Notes: a model not told the origin generated them from the letters alone. A stretch of 64,000 bases of DNA from Amorphophallus konjac (GCA_022559845.1 CM040124.1:68285491-68349490); one strand, 5' to 3'. Positions 45,733 through 58,289 are shown, counted from the stretch's first letter. A program made the numbers and translations.

Positions 45733-48075
45733 TTAATGTGCTGCAAGTGTGCCTTGGAAGTTGATGAATAAAGGGGTAAATAAACCAAGGCACTCAAAAT
45801 GAAAACCCCAGGATCCTACGTTTCAGGTCAGTTCTGAACACTGTTTAAATTCTATCATCCGAAAATTGAGAATTTGAAATGACTGTATATCATGTTGCTC
45901 TGTTGGTGCTAAATTGAAATTTTCTGAAATAGGAATTGCTCAATCATGTTCATGGTAGCTCACTTCTGTCTGAAGTGCATGGATTATAATTGAATGTCAA
46001 ACTTGAAATCATGTGATGTGCTTTCATCATATATCATGCACTTAGTCAGAGGGAGTTCAACCATTCTTGATTAACCATACTGCTGCTCATACTTTATTGT
46101 TTACATGATGCATCTAGACAGAGGGAGCTTTTTTGATCATCTTATTCACTTTCACCTGAAATCCTCCTATCTAGTTTATTAGATCTTCTAATGCTCTCAA
46201 TTTGTTTCAATTGAATTCTCTGTTGCCTTCACTGAAATAGCTGATATGTCTATATTCTAGACTCAGCTACTGCTTATTGATATACTCTCTTCTGATGATC
46301 TTATTTCCTGTTGTTGTTTCTTCCACCAGCTTACACTCATCCTTCACATACATCTCAGCTGGTGTAACTGATTTGTTTCTATTGTTGATTGGTTGGTCAG
46401 CTATATCTTTGATATGATCTGAGGAACACAAGCTGCAGGCCATGTAATTTAGTCTCAAAATCATGTAGAAATTCCTATCATATAGGTTTAAGAATGACCA
46501 CTGAATTAGACTGATATAAAGTTAATGTATTCTCAGATTTGCATTTAAATGATTTGAAAATATCTGAATGATAAGCTTTAATAAATTTTAACCACATGTG
46601 TCATGAAAATCTTAGATTCACTCATCTGAAATCTAAAAATTTGAAATCAAAGCTACTTTGGTTGAGATACATGGAGTGAGTATTATTTTTAAACACTAAC
46701 CTGAAAAAATATTGACTAAATGAAAAAAAAATTACATTCAAAGCAATGACTTGGTCACTGAGAAACTGGGTTCTCTATCAATGAAATAGAGTAAACCTAC
46801 GTCATGAAGTACCATAGTTATCTTTGGTAAAAATTTATTGAAAAACCTGACAGAGCAATGGCATGTGGGTGTTGAGTAACTGGGGAGTTTGGCCTCTAAT
46901 CAAGGTGTCTCCTCACGTAAAAAGACACTTCTATTGCTAACTCTGGTCTTAATGTTGAGAGGTAATGACAGTTATCACACTGAGTAATTGGGTCACTTCA
47001 CCTGAGACGTGTTGTGCCTCACGTAAAAAGGTGTTGATCAACTTAAATTTCTCAGGAAAAGTATAATGTGCTTCAAATGAAAAGATATTGCAAACTCTGT
47101 CAACTCATTTTCTTGTAAAAGTGTTTAATCTCAAAACTAATCTGTGTAACTCCTAAAGGAGTCATTGAGATCATGCGTGTAAGACAAAGATGATTGGTCC
47201 TGAGTGTTATCTGATTATTTGGTTCACCTTTATTAAAACTTGAATTCATATATAAGTATTAAGTTTAATTGACAAATTTGGTATACATCATAATTAAATC
47301 AGGTTGGTCAAGTTGTCAATTCATAACCCTCTATGATAGGAGAGTCTATTCATGTTAAGACTTATTGTAGTGGTGCATGCCTTACAATCCCTCATGGTCT
47401 GATTCACTGCTGACAACTTGATCAACATGAACTTTGTTGATAATTATCTCTTATCGGTTGATTGATTGCTCCTTGAGATGTACTGTGCTTTGACTGTTTC
47501 TCACCCCTACTCTTGTCCACACTGTTGGAATCTTCCATCATGTTTCTGTAACCAGTTCTGGTTCTGTGGACTTTCCACCTCCTTTATTCTGTCCATACAT
47601 ATGTGAGGTGCCTCAACCATTATTGTTTTGGATTCCTTGTGTTGGCAGATTTCAGATTGCTTCATTGGATAACCAGAGTTCATTCCTGCACTTCGGGGGA
47701 AGTTCTGGGTCATCTGCATTTAAAGGGAGAGTAGTCAAGCATTCATGTTGAACAGATTTCATTTATTGCTTCTTAAAGGGGGAGGATTGATCTTGGCTGT
47801 CTAACTGCCCATGTGCTTGTTGATTGTATTCCTTTATTCAGGGGGAGTTTATTGTATGGTTGTTCTTCCTTTTTATCTAGGGAGAATATATGGTGTCATA
47901 TTGCTCTTTGGGGGGAGAATAGCTAGCTCTAATGTGCTTTCATGTAGTTAAAGGGGGAGATGTTATATCAATCTTTTCATACCTACTTAATTTCTCTCTC
48001 AAACTATTTTCTTTTTGATGAAGTCAAAGGGGGAGAATAGTTTGAGTCTGTGTGACTCATAGTGTTGCCATCATC
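45733..48075 (+). other. Inner copia 3' non-coding region
   Basis: About 2.3 kb lies where pol would be expected. I see no RT, integrase or RNase H motif in any frame. It contains the hairpin and twin box (46740-47031) shared with copia-2, and several GGGGGAG purine tracts (47700-48030). Confidence 0.8.
46740..47031 (+). other. Conserved hairpin and twin box in inner copia 3' region
   Basis: Hairpin GGTT-CTCTAT/ATAGAG-TA-AACC (46769-46797) stands where copia-2 has TTTCAT/ATGAAA. Box 1 is 46874-46925 (GGAG, CCT, AGG, CTCC all kept); a degenerate box 2 is at 46981-47031, again ending CTCACGTAAAAAG. Confidence 0.6.
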
Positions 48076-48089
48076 AAAAAGGGGGAGAT
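48076..48089 (+). other. Inner copia polypurine tract
   Basis: AAAAAGGGGGAGAT immediately before the 3' LTR start TGTTGTGCCCC. Confidence 0.9.
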
Positions 48090-50381
48090 TGTTGTGCCCC
48101 TGTGGTTTTGATGTCAGCAAGCACTATGAGTATGAATGAATGATTGTTGTGCCCCTGTGATTTGATGTCAGCAAGTACTATGAGTATGAATGATTGATCA
48201 CCATGTGTCTGCATATGAATGATTGATTGAGCATCTTACTTCCATGCATGCGTAAAGAGTCGTATGGGTTCTAATATAGAGTGCGTCGATGCACTGTAGT
48301 GGCTGCGTCGACTCAGTCCAACTTTTCTGGAAGGATACCCATTATGGAAGGGGGTGTGCGTTGACGCGGTATGGGCACTGCGTTGACGCAGCCAGTTGTG
48401 TGTTCTAGCATTAACTCTGTAAAAACACATGCATACTCGGTGCATTGTTAGTTCTCCTGCACATTGTATCGGTGCATTCATCAGTTGCTTCAATACTAAG
48501 TCAGTACAGTTCATGCATACCGCATACACATATTCGGTGCAATTTATAGCTCCGCATTCACGACAAGTCTGTCCATGCATAACTTGAAGTCGATGCGTGT
48601 TCATTGCATCTATCAAGTCTGTACATCGCCCGTGTTCTTCACGCATATACATAGTCAGTACATTCGTTTGTTTCATATGTACACAAAGTCTGCACACTCT
48701 CTGTTGATATGTCCGTGCATCATCTCACAAGTCTGTACAACCGTTGTTGATACTAGCATTCAAGTTCATGCATCATTTCACAAGTCTGTACAACCTTTGT
48801 TGAGTCGAGCGTTTAAGTTCGTACAACATTTCATCAGAGTCTGTACATTAGGAAGTCTTGCTTAAACTGTTGGCACAGCAAGTCGATGCATCGTTTGTAC
48901 ATTGCACACAAAGTCTGCACATTCCTCGGTGGTATATCTGTGCATCGTTTGTACATTGCACACAAAGTCTGTACATTCCTCGGTGGTATATCTGTGCATC
49001 GTTTGTACATCGCACACAAAGTATGTACACTCGTCGGTGGCATGTCCGTGAATTCATATTCAATGTGCATACTTTCCTGTATGCAAACTGTATTACACAC
49101 CATCAAGTCTGTACATGCTTTGCATCAAGTCTGTACATGCTTAGTTCAACTCTCGAACTAACTCGGTGCGTCTTTCTATCTTTCCTTTCAGATTAACTCA
49201 AACTGATGACAAGTCTGATCTGACAGAACTGCTGGTCGAGGAACTTAAGAAGGGCATGTGATCCAAGAATGGAGGAAGTGCTAGGATCGTGACACGTGTA
49301 TTGTAGCAGGCTGAAATACTGCCACGTGGTCAAGGTGCTAGGGCGGGAATTCGTGGAAGACACACGCCCATCTACCTTCATTGCTCTATAAATAAGAGAC
49401 TTCTTCATCTGGAGAAAGTCATCGTGAAAAGTGTGATCGAAATAGGGGAACTTACTTGAAAGTGCTGAAGCAGAAAGAGCCTGCACGATCCAGAAAAAGA
49501 AGAAAGAGAGAAGAAGAGAACGAGAGAGTTGAGAAAGAAAGAGTGAGCATTACAGAAGTAGATAGAAGAAGAAAGATCTACAGTACCACGATCCAGTGAG
49601 GAGAAGAGAGTAGCAGCAGAGAAGAGCAGAAGTGAAACTGAGAGAGCTCGTGAGATCGAGAGAGATCGAGAGAGAGAGAGAGTGAAGAAAGAGCTTGAGG
49701 AGAAGAAGAAGATAAGCTTCATTGAAGATATGTTATCTGTTGGCTCTTGGATCAGATCTAGACCAACTTGTTCCTATCGTTTACAGCTTTCAGTTGCTGT
49801 GTTTCCTTTGTTCTTCTTGTTTTTCGTTTGAAACTCTATTTCAAGCTGTAAGTCAGCAGAGCTAAGCTGTATTGCTCAGCGTTGCAGAGGAGGATTCCTA
49901 TGGTCAGCAAGCTGTGTTGCTCAGCGGGCGAGGTGGATACCTCGGATAGCAAGCTGTGTTGCTCAGCCGGCGAGATGGATACCTCGGACAGCAAGCTGTG
50001 ATGATCAGCTATTTTTAGGCAAGCTGTGAGGCGTAGCCGTTCAAGCTGTGAGTCAGCGGGAAGCCACACTCGGGTTTGAGTGTGGGGTGGACGTAGGTCT
50101 GTGGACCGAACCACCTAAAAATTCCTTCATGCACTGTGGTTTGAATGCTTACTGTTTGCTTCCGATAGATGAATGCTTAGGCTCGAACTGTCTTTCTATG
50201 TCCAGTGAGCCAATTGACTGAACGTTCTTTGTTTGATTAAACGCACTAGTCTTTCATACTGGATTGAACTTAGTTCGTTTCAATTCCGTATCTCCGAGTG
50301 TTCAAATTTATCTATTGGGCAAAAAAAATTTAAGGATAGATTCATTCACCCCCCTCTGAATCCATCGCACCAGCCAGAACA
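48090..50381 (+). mobile_element. Inner copia element 3' LTR
   Basis: Near-identical to the 5' LTR. It ends CAGAACA, followed by the duplication ATAAT and the resumed gypsy-3 frame. Promoter boxes: GCATGTGA at 49254-49261 (GCACGTGA in the 5' copy), CACGTG at 49293-49298, CCACGTGG at 49322-49329, TATAAATA at 49387-49394. The U5 cassette is at 50064-50115. Confidence 0.92.
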
Positions 50382-50386
50382 ATAAT
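50382..50386. repeat. Target-site duplication of inner copia element, right
   Basis: ATAAT, identical to 40799-40803. Confidence 0.88.
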
Positions 50387-53300
50387 CTCCCCGCAAACTT
50401 AGTATGCCTTAACATGAAAGGTTATGATGTCATTTTAGGGGTAGATTGGCTTGTAGATCATGATGCTTATATCAACTGTCGAAATATGATTATATCCTTT
50501 CGAAAACCCGATCTTCCAAAATTTTCTTTTCTCGACATCAAGTACAAGAAACACCCCACTATCATATCTTCTCTTCACGCTTGCAAACTTATCTCGCAAG
50601 GATGTGAAGCTTTTCTTGCTTCTGTCATTGTTACGGAATCCAAGGAAATCATCATAGTAGACATCCCTATTGTAAATGAGTTCCCAGATGTATTCCCATC
50701 AGAATTATCCAGTTTACCACCTGAGAGGGAAGTGAACTTCACTACTGAACTCATTCCAGGAGCAACACCTGTTTCTATAGCCCCTTACAGGATGTCCCCC
50801 ACAGAACTCAAGGAGCTAAAGAGGCAGTTGCAGGAACTACTAGACAAGGGTTTTATTAGACCTAGCACATCCCCTTGGGGTGCGCCAATTCTTTTTGTCA
50901 AGAAGAAGGATGGCTCTCTCAGGCTATGCATCGACTACCGGCGACTGAATCAACTCACAATCAAAAGCAAGTATCCGTTGCCGCGTATTGACGAGCTCTT
51001 CGATCAACTTTCGGGAGCAGAATATTTCTCCAAGATTGACCTCAGATCAGGTTATCATCAGCTTAGAATTAAAGAAGAAGACATCTATAAATCAACTTTT
51101 CGGAGTCGTTATGGCCACTATGAATTCGTGGTAATGCCGTTCGGGTTAACTAATGCCCCAGCAATATTTATGCAACTTATGAACAGTGTTTTTCAACCAT
51201 ATCTGGACCAATTCATCGTCGTCTTCATCGATGACATCTTGATATATTCCAAGATAAAACAGGAACATGAAGAACATCTGAGGATAGCTTTGCAAACACT
51301 TAGGGAACATAAACTTTATGCCAAGCTTAACAAATGTGAATTCTGGCTCAAGGAAGTTTCATTCCTAGGCCACATTATTTCCAAGGAAGGTATTGTTGTG
51401 GATCTTTCGAAAGTGGAAGCTGTCAGAAATTGGAGTCGGCCAACGACTGTATCAGAAGTAAGAAGCTTTTTGGGTCTAGCTGGTTACTATAGGAGGTTCA
51501 TTAAGGACTTCTCAAAGATTGTAGTTCCATTAACTAGACTCACAAGAAAAGAAAATCCTTTTATCTGGTCAGAGGAATGTGAAAAGACTTTTCAAACGCT
51601 TAAGAATCATCTTACTATAGCTCCTATTTTAGCACTACCAGTAGAAGGTGGTGGATTTGAAGTATATACGGATGCATCTGGCATTGACCTTGGGTGTGTC
51701 CTCATGCAAGATTGAAAGGTAATCTGTTATTCCTCAAGACAATTGAAACGTCACGAGGAAAATTATCCCGTGCATGATTTAGAACTAGCAGCTATTATCT
51801 TCGCCTTGAAAATTTGGCGTCATTATCTCTATGGAGAAAAGTTCACGGTCTACTCGGACCACAAAAGCTTGAAATACTTATTTTCTCAAAAAGAGTTAAA
51901 TATGATGCAGAGGAGATGGTTAGAATATCTTAAAGACTTTGATTTTACTATTCAATATCATCCTGGCAAGGCTAATGCTGTAGCAGATGCACTCAGCAGG
52001 AAACCAATGGGTATGCTATCAAGTGTTATGATTAGTATGACTAATCTTATTACTCAATTTTCTCAGATGAACCTAGATATTGACATGAAGGAAGAAGATT
52101 GTTTCATAGCTAATATCCGAGCTCAACCTACATTGATAGAGGATCTGGCCAAGCTGAAAAATGATGATCCCGTACTACTAGAGATTAAAGCCAATATTGA
52201 ACAAAGACCTGATTTCTTTGTTTCCAATGACGGAAGATTGCTATTCAAGGGTCGAGTGTGTGTACCGAATCACGAGGATACGAAGAAATTGATCATAGAA
52301 GAAGCACATAATTTCAAGTACACCATTCACCTAGGTGGTACAAAGATGTATCAAGATCTTAAAAAAAATTTCTGGTGGCCCAATATGAAGAAGGAAATAG
52401 CCGATTTCGTGTCTCGCTGTCTCACTTGCCAACAAGTTAAGACAGAGCATTTTAGACCCGCAGGTAAATTACATCCCTTGAATATTCCTGAGTGAAAATG
52501 GGAGAGCATAGGGATGGATATCATTATGGGTTTACCTAAGGCCAGAGGAGGACACGATGGTGTATGGGTAATCATAGACCGCTTGACTAAATTTGCACAT
52601 TTCATACCCATAAAAAGTCGATGGTCTGTGGATATTCTAGCAGCATTATACATAAAGAAATTGTCAAATTACATGGTGTCCCTGTCACTATTATATCTGA
52701 TAGAGATCCTCGATTCACATCACATTTCTGGAAGGGTCTACAAAACTCACTAGGGACTAGATTGAACTTTAGTACAACATTTCACCCACAAACTGATGGT
52801 CAGACTGAAAGAACAAATCAGGTGGTAGAAGATATGTTCAGAGCTTGTGCTATTGACTTTGGAGGAAGTTGGCATGATCACTTGCCTCTGGTAGAATTTA
52901 CATATAACAACAGTTATCAGGCCAGCATACAGATGGCACCCTTTGAAGCCTTATATGAAAAAAGCTGTCGATCACCAATATGTTGGAACGAAATAGGGGA
53001 AAAGCAATTTCTAGGCCCCGACATTATCAGGGATTCTTCATAGAAGATCAAGCTCATCCAAGAAAGAATGAAGATGGCGCAAGATAGGTAGAAATCTTAT
53101 GCTGACAATCGAAGACATGACTTGGAGTTTTAGGTGGGAGATCATGTATATCTGAAAGTTTCTCCAGGCCGTGGTATTCGAAGATTTGGCATTAAAGGAA
53201 AGCTAACTCCAAGATTCATTGGCCCATTTAAAATTCTTGAAAGGGTCGGTGAGGTGACTTATAGACTGGCTTTACCTCCACAAATAGCAGGAGTTCATGA

Positions 53301-53600
53301 CGTATTTCACGTCTCTATGGTGAAAAAGTATGTATATGATCCTGACCATGTTATCGCTTATGATAATTTGGAGATTCAGAAGGACATGACGTACGAGCAA
53401 ACACCAATAAAGATTTTGGAACGAGAAGTGCGTCAACTAAGGAATAAAGTTATTCCTATGGTCAAGATACAATGGAAGAAAACATAGCCATATGAAGCAA
53501 CATGGGAAACGGAATAAGCCATGCAGAAAAAATTCCCGAAACTATTCAACTGTAAGTACACTCTCAATCCATGTATTGAATTTGAGGACCAAATTCTTTT
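50387..53600 (+). pseudogene. gypsy-3 pol (broken): linker, RT, RNase H, integrase, chromodomain-like tail
   Basis: It continues the protease linker ([13 protein letters not shown]) interrupted at 40803. RT has [19 protein letters not shown] and FIDDILIYS; RNase H has [18 protein letters not shown] and VADALSR; integrase has its HHCC finger ([11 protein letters not shown]) and [18 protein letters not shown] and [10 protein letters not shown]. The tail reads EATWETE. Stops: TGA 51713-51715, TGA 52493-52495 (in place of the Trp of IPEWKWES), TAG 53041-53043, 53089-53091, 53131-53133 and 53485-53487, and a TAA near 53515. One base is lost near 52657, shifting the frame within integrase. Catalytic residues are otherwise kept. 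It is close to gypsy-1 pol. Confidence 0.94.
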
Positions 53601-53613
53601 AAGTGGGGGAGGG
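53601..53613 (+). other. gypsy-3 polypurine tract
   Basis: AAGTGGGGGAGGG, identical to that of gypsy-1. Confidence 0.92.
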
Positions 53614-56600
53614 TGTAGTGCCCCAGAATTTATATAAATAATTTTTGGATTATAAATAGAATTTCTGGAATTTATTAGGAATTTATAAGGGCTAAATAGA
53701 TTAATAAATAGATTATTGAACTAATAAATGGGTTATAAGGCCCAATGGTGTTAAATAATTAGCCTAGCCTATTCAATTAAGACTCAAAAGGTTTAAGGAC
53801 CAAGCCCATTAAGTTTGGCTCATATTCTAGAAGGTTATTTAGCCTATTCATGAATTTTAAGGATAAATACTATTTTTTATAGATAATTATATAGATAAAA
53901 CGAATAAAAGAGTTTTATTAAATTGAAACTCTGCACACGTTGGACGTAACGGTCTATCGGGTGACCGCTACAGTGGTGTAACGCACCTAGACACGACCGT
54001 TACACCCTGCTGATTCCGTAAGTTGAAGAACTTATAAAAAGATTAGAACTTTGAGATCCTATCTACTAGAGACATAACTAGAAGGATGTGTAAGGTTGTT
54101 AAGGACTCTTAGGGGTCAAGTTTTGGCCAACTAAGGACTCTAGAATCGATCTAATCCTTGAACCCTAGCCAAATCGTTATAAATAGGACCCAATTTTGAA
54201 CTGAGCGACCCTTACTTTTGGCTCGTGAAGAATCAAGGTAAGGAGATAGAATTTCGGGTAAGTCCTTTGGAACTTTTTGTTTATAATACTAAGGTCTAAC
54301 AACTCTCAAAATTTTATATTAGGAGATCAAGTAACCAAGGAGATAAGGGCTTCTAAAGTCGCTGATTCTGTCATAGTAACCCAGGATTCAGAGCAAAGGA
54401 CCACTGAAGATCAAGGAAGTTGGACGCCTAAATGAGGTAATTAGAGTTCGGTGTTTTAGAACTTTTTGTTCCCCTTAGATTAATCTTCTTACCCTCCAAA
54501 TTTCACATCTTTAGGTCAAGGGATTGGAGAGTTAGGGCAACGTGAAGTTGCTAAAAAACTATAGGAAGAAGAGAACTAGGGCGTGTCTTGAAGACCCAAA
54601 TTGGAAGTATAAAGCCCTGGGAAAAGGTAGGTCATCTCATGAACAGCAAAAAGATCTCGTTAGCAATAAAAGCCCTATGATTTGAATTGATTTCATACAT
54701 TATAGATTGTGAATTTCATGTTTTAGTAAATTCATGCATACATGCATATCTTTAGCCTAACCAAAGATAAAAGATATCATCTTGTTTATTCACTGCGACC
54801 TATGCATATACCTGGCCTTTACTTTGTTTATCAGGGCTAGACTAGCTAGTGATTATGATTCTTATTGCATGGACATAGTTCCTTATCTTTACTATCAGCA
54901 GAAGCTCTGACGGATGAGGGTAGGACCATCACATGACTGTAACGGCCCTACGATAAGCCGCCACACCCTCTGTTGTGTTTAAATTGTTCTGTTGTCTCTG
55001 ACGCACCATAGCAGGAACATTGCCATACTGTAACGGCCCCTCGACAAACCGTCACACGGACTGTAACGCGCCTATGCTAGACCGTTAGAACACTGTTTTC
55101 CGTCAACTCGAGACGGAATGGAAATTAGTCAAGTCTACTTATAAATAAGCCTAGTTATCTAAGTTTTAACCTGATATCATGACTTTGAGTTTATTTATTG
55201 ATTCATGATAGGAATTGCATGATTACAAGTATTTGGAGTTATTTTGAGTTATGTTAATTTCATTGGCTAAACTTTATACTTTATATTTAATTTATAATTT
55301 TGAATGATGTATTGATGGAGTTTTATTATGGTTTCACATCGTTTCCCAGTCTTTTCTATCTATAGAGTCATTTTCTTTAAGTGCATGGCATATATTCCGG
55401 TATATGGCCATTAGTTCACACTTTACACTATAGGAACATTATCTTGAACATGAGGACCTCTCTATTGGATATTCCCTCCAATGGACTAGGAAATCTTGTT
55501 TCAAGGCCTCCGTAATTCTCCGCGAGCCTGTGATTCCCACTAGGACGCTGAGTTGATTATACCATGAAAGCCCAATCATTAGAAAACACTATCGATGGTT
55601 TCTGGTTTTTGGAGATGTAACGGATCAATGTTGGACCATCAGGCTCATCTAACGGCCCAATAAACGACCGTCACATTTAAACTGAGTCCAATTTATTGGT
55701 TCTGGATTCAACCCATTATAACGGATCAAGACTAGATCGTCACCTTGTTAAGTCCAGTTAACCCAAGGTTTTACCAAAGGGTTGATATTCTAAAGTTCCT
55801 AGATGGATCATGGATGTTCTAGGACTTGTCATATTGTTCAAGATACTTAATTTAATTTATGGAAAATAAGGAATGTACCGTTATGCTGTCGAATTATTTC
55901 CATAAGCATAACCTTGTTTTAAGTCATTCTTGACTCGCATTTCTTAATTGAAGCGTTCATTCATTGAACTATTGTTATCATGAGCTTATTGAACTTATTA
56001 CATTCTTGGCCATACTTTATTGTTACATGCGTGGAAATATCTTGATTTATACTTGAAGATGCGATCGAGCACTGATTGTGTTCAAGGGCTTTATGCTAGT
56101 CCCCTCGGCTGATTACCGGAAACATACTATTATAAATCATGGGGTATGATGCTACGGGCGTCGCATTACGCTGGGAGTACTTTCTTTATAAATAAATAAA
56201 AATCCACGGCATCATGAAAATACTTGTACATGACTATTGCTTGATATTCTATAGAAATTCATGAAGTACTTGCTCATAAGTAAAAGATGCTGGAGTGATG
56301 ATTATATGGCTTGCTAGTACATTCTCGAGACGTTCTTGCTCATGAAAGGCCATATCATGTTCTTGTGACATTCGTGCTAATTCATACTTGCTCATTCTAT
56401 TATCTTTGTTGCTTTGGTTATTCGCATGATTGATCGTATTCGTATGATTGTACCTAAATTCTTTAGAGCTAAAATGCGTATTACTTAAACATTGCTAATC
56501 ATGTTGATGCCAGGATACCTACTGGGCAAGTGTGTTCATGACTTATTTCTAATCTTTTTCAGGAGATGGAAGTGATACGAATTCGGATTCAAGTTATACA

Positions 56601-56918
56601 AGTAGCGGGTCCAAGAGCGAATGAAAGTCATATCAAATTGAGAGTGAAGACTTAGGAAGTCTACAATGTTTAGATTGAGTTTATGTAATTTCTTGTTTCT
56701 TGAGTCTAGTGGAATGGAAAAGGATGAAAAGGTTATTGTACTTGAATACTTGATTATTAATGAAATAAAGTTGGAGTTTGAGTAATTATTGTGCGATTGC
56801 ATTCTTATATGTGATTGCCTTGCGCTCTGATCGTTCTTGCTTGCAAGAGGCTTACCATGCCAGCTGTTGGCGTTCCTCGAGCGAGTCTTCCACTATAATA
56901 AAGGCTCGGGACGTGACA
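53614..56918 (+). mobile_element. gypsy-3 3' LTR (3305 bp)
   Basis: Same ends and same length as the 5' LTR, with scattered substitutions. The AACGG/CCGT dyads are kept at about 53945-54005, 54930-55090 and 55615-55745. Confidence 0.95.
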
Positions 56919-56923
56919 TGAGC
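56919..56923. repeat. gypsy-3 target-site duplication, right (imperfect)
   Basis: TGAGC versus TGGGC at 36042-36046. Confidence 0.6.
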
Positions 56924-57189
56924 TTAGCAATTTAGTCATGACTCTTCCCCTTGACGTGGGCATCCGCCATAATCGGACTCCCTTTGAGTGCGTGCCGTGA
57001 CGCACGTGCACCCGGAATCGGGGCAACATTATTTAGCAAGGAAGCACAGTCCTAGAAAATCTCAAGGTGGTGTATTATTCTATATTAAGCAAACATGCAA
57101 GCAAGGTAGCCAACCATTCTTCTTTTTTTCTCTTTTTTTTTTTTGCGTAAGAGCATACTATCGTTACGTATAAGTGTAGTGGTAGTAAA
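56924..57189. other. Non-coding DNA after gypsy-3
   Basis: No gene recognisable; includes a T-rich run at about 57119-57145. Confidence 0.4.
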
Positions 57190-57720
57190 AGTATTAGGGG
57201 AGCAGACCGCAAAGGGCCGAAAGGACATTAGGGAAGCGAGCTATAGAATCCAAGGGACATTAGGGGAGCGGGCCATAAGGGCCAAAAGATGCTGGGAAGT
57301 AGGCCAGCAAAGTTGAGGGACATCGGGGAAGCATGCCATAGAAGCCGAGAGATGCTGGGAAGCGAGCTACAAGGGCCAAAGGTTGGGGGAGCAGGCTACG
57401 AGAGCCAAAATTAGGAAGCGGGCCACGAAGGCCAAAGGTAAGCAGGCTACGAGAGCTAGAACTGGGAAGCAGGCCACGAAGGTCAAAGGTAAGTAGGCTA
57501 TGAGAGCCAGAATTGGGAAGCAGGCCACGAGGGCCAAAGGGGAAGTAGGCTACGAGAGCTAAAATTGGGAAGTGGGCTGCAAGAGCCAAAATTCTGGGAA
57601 GCAGGGTACAAGAGCCAAAGGATATTGATAAGTGGGCTAAAACGCCATGAGATATTGGGAGCCGGCTAATAAGCCGAGGGATGTTAGAAGCAGGCTATAA
57701 AGTCAAATGATATCAGAGAG
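57190..57720. repeat. GGCT...AGCC hairpin minisatellite, right block
   Basis: About 18 units of 25-32 bp, e.g. AGGCTACGAGAGCCAAAATT, GGGCCATAAGGGCCAAAAG and AGGCCACGAAGGCCAAAGG. Same family as 34905-35180. Stem pairs switch between T-A (GGCT/AGCC) and C-G (GGCC/GGCC). Confidence 0.82.
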
Positions 57721-57824
57721 CGGGATGGGACGGATGGGTTAATCCTGATAGTGGGCCTTGGCTGACATGGCTGAGCCGAAGGGCGTCGGGTAGCAGGATA
57801 CGAGAACCGAAGAGAAGGGTCCCT

Positions 57825-57985
57825 TCTTGTTCTCTGGCCGGGGAAGGGCCTGAACCAAAGTGAAAGGTTTATTCTTTGATCCTCTGGCCGGGGAAGGATC
57901 TGAACTAAAGTGGAAGGTTTATTCTTTTATTCTCTGGCTGAGGGAAGGATCCAAACCAAAGTGGAAGGTTTATTCTTTTATTTGG
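57825..57985. repeat. Minisatellite, unit about 60 bp, three copies
   Basis: Units contain TCTCTGGCCGGGGAAGG, CTGAACCAAAGTG and AAGGTTTATTCTTT. Confidence 0.8.
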
Positions 57986-57999
57986 GAAGCTGTCGGCTA

Positions 58000-58285
58000 G
58001 GAGCCGATGATGAGGTAGTTGTCGGCTTAGAGGCTAATAATGGATGCTGTCGACTGGGGGGCCCGATAATTCTATAGCTGTCGACCCGGAGGCCGATGAT
58101 TAGATAGCTGTCGGCTCAGAGGTTGATGGTTGTATAGCTGTTGACCTGGAAGTCGATAATTGGGAAGCTATCGGCTTAAAAGTCGATAAGTGAATAGCTG
58201 TCGGCTCAGGGGCTGATGATTGGATAGCTGTCGGCTCGGAGGCCGATGATGGGGAAGCTGTCGGATCGGAGGCCGATGATTAGAA
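58000..58285. repeat. GCTGTCGGCTCGGAGGCCGATG minisatellite
   Basis: About nine units of roughly 31 bp with the dyad TCGGC...GCCGA and spacer TGATTGGATAGCTG. Confidence 0.82.
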
Positions 58286-58289
58286 TATC

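Larger units (their letters stand above)
40804..50381 (+). mobile_element. Inner copia element: SIRE-like, gag-only, no pol (TR-GAG type)
   Basis: It has LTRs of 2293 and 2292 bp, an exact 5-bp duplication ATAAT, a tRNA-Met primer site and a polypurine tract, so it transposed as a unit of 9578 bp. The internal region encodes only a modified Gag (43233-45732) and then about 2.3 kb of non-coding DNA. I find no trace of protease, integrase, RT or RNase H. It therefore depends on a partner for transposition. LTR-bounded, Gag-only elements are known in plants as TR-GAGs. The very similar LTRs suggest it is the youngest insertion here together with its host site. Confidence 0.93.
36047..56918 (+). 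mobile_element. gypsy-3: Ty3/gypsy chromovirus-type element split by a copia insertion
   Basis: Two LTRs of 3305 bp each (36047-39351 and 53614-56918), a tRNA-Met primer site, gag, protease, RT, RNase H, integrase and polypurine tract are all in order. Its protease-RT linker is interrupted at 40803 by the copia element 40804-50381; after removal of the insert and one duplication copy, gag-protease joins pol in one frame. Without the insert it is about 11.3 kb. It carries many in-frame stops and one frameshift, so it is not autonomous now. Confidence 0.95.

Noticed and set aside
45733..48075. Envelope-like or residual pol gene in the inner copia element
   Set aside because: No frame over 70 residues has copia RT, integrase, RNase H or a signal/transmembrane pattern; the region matches copia-2 3' non-coding DNA.
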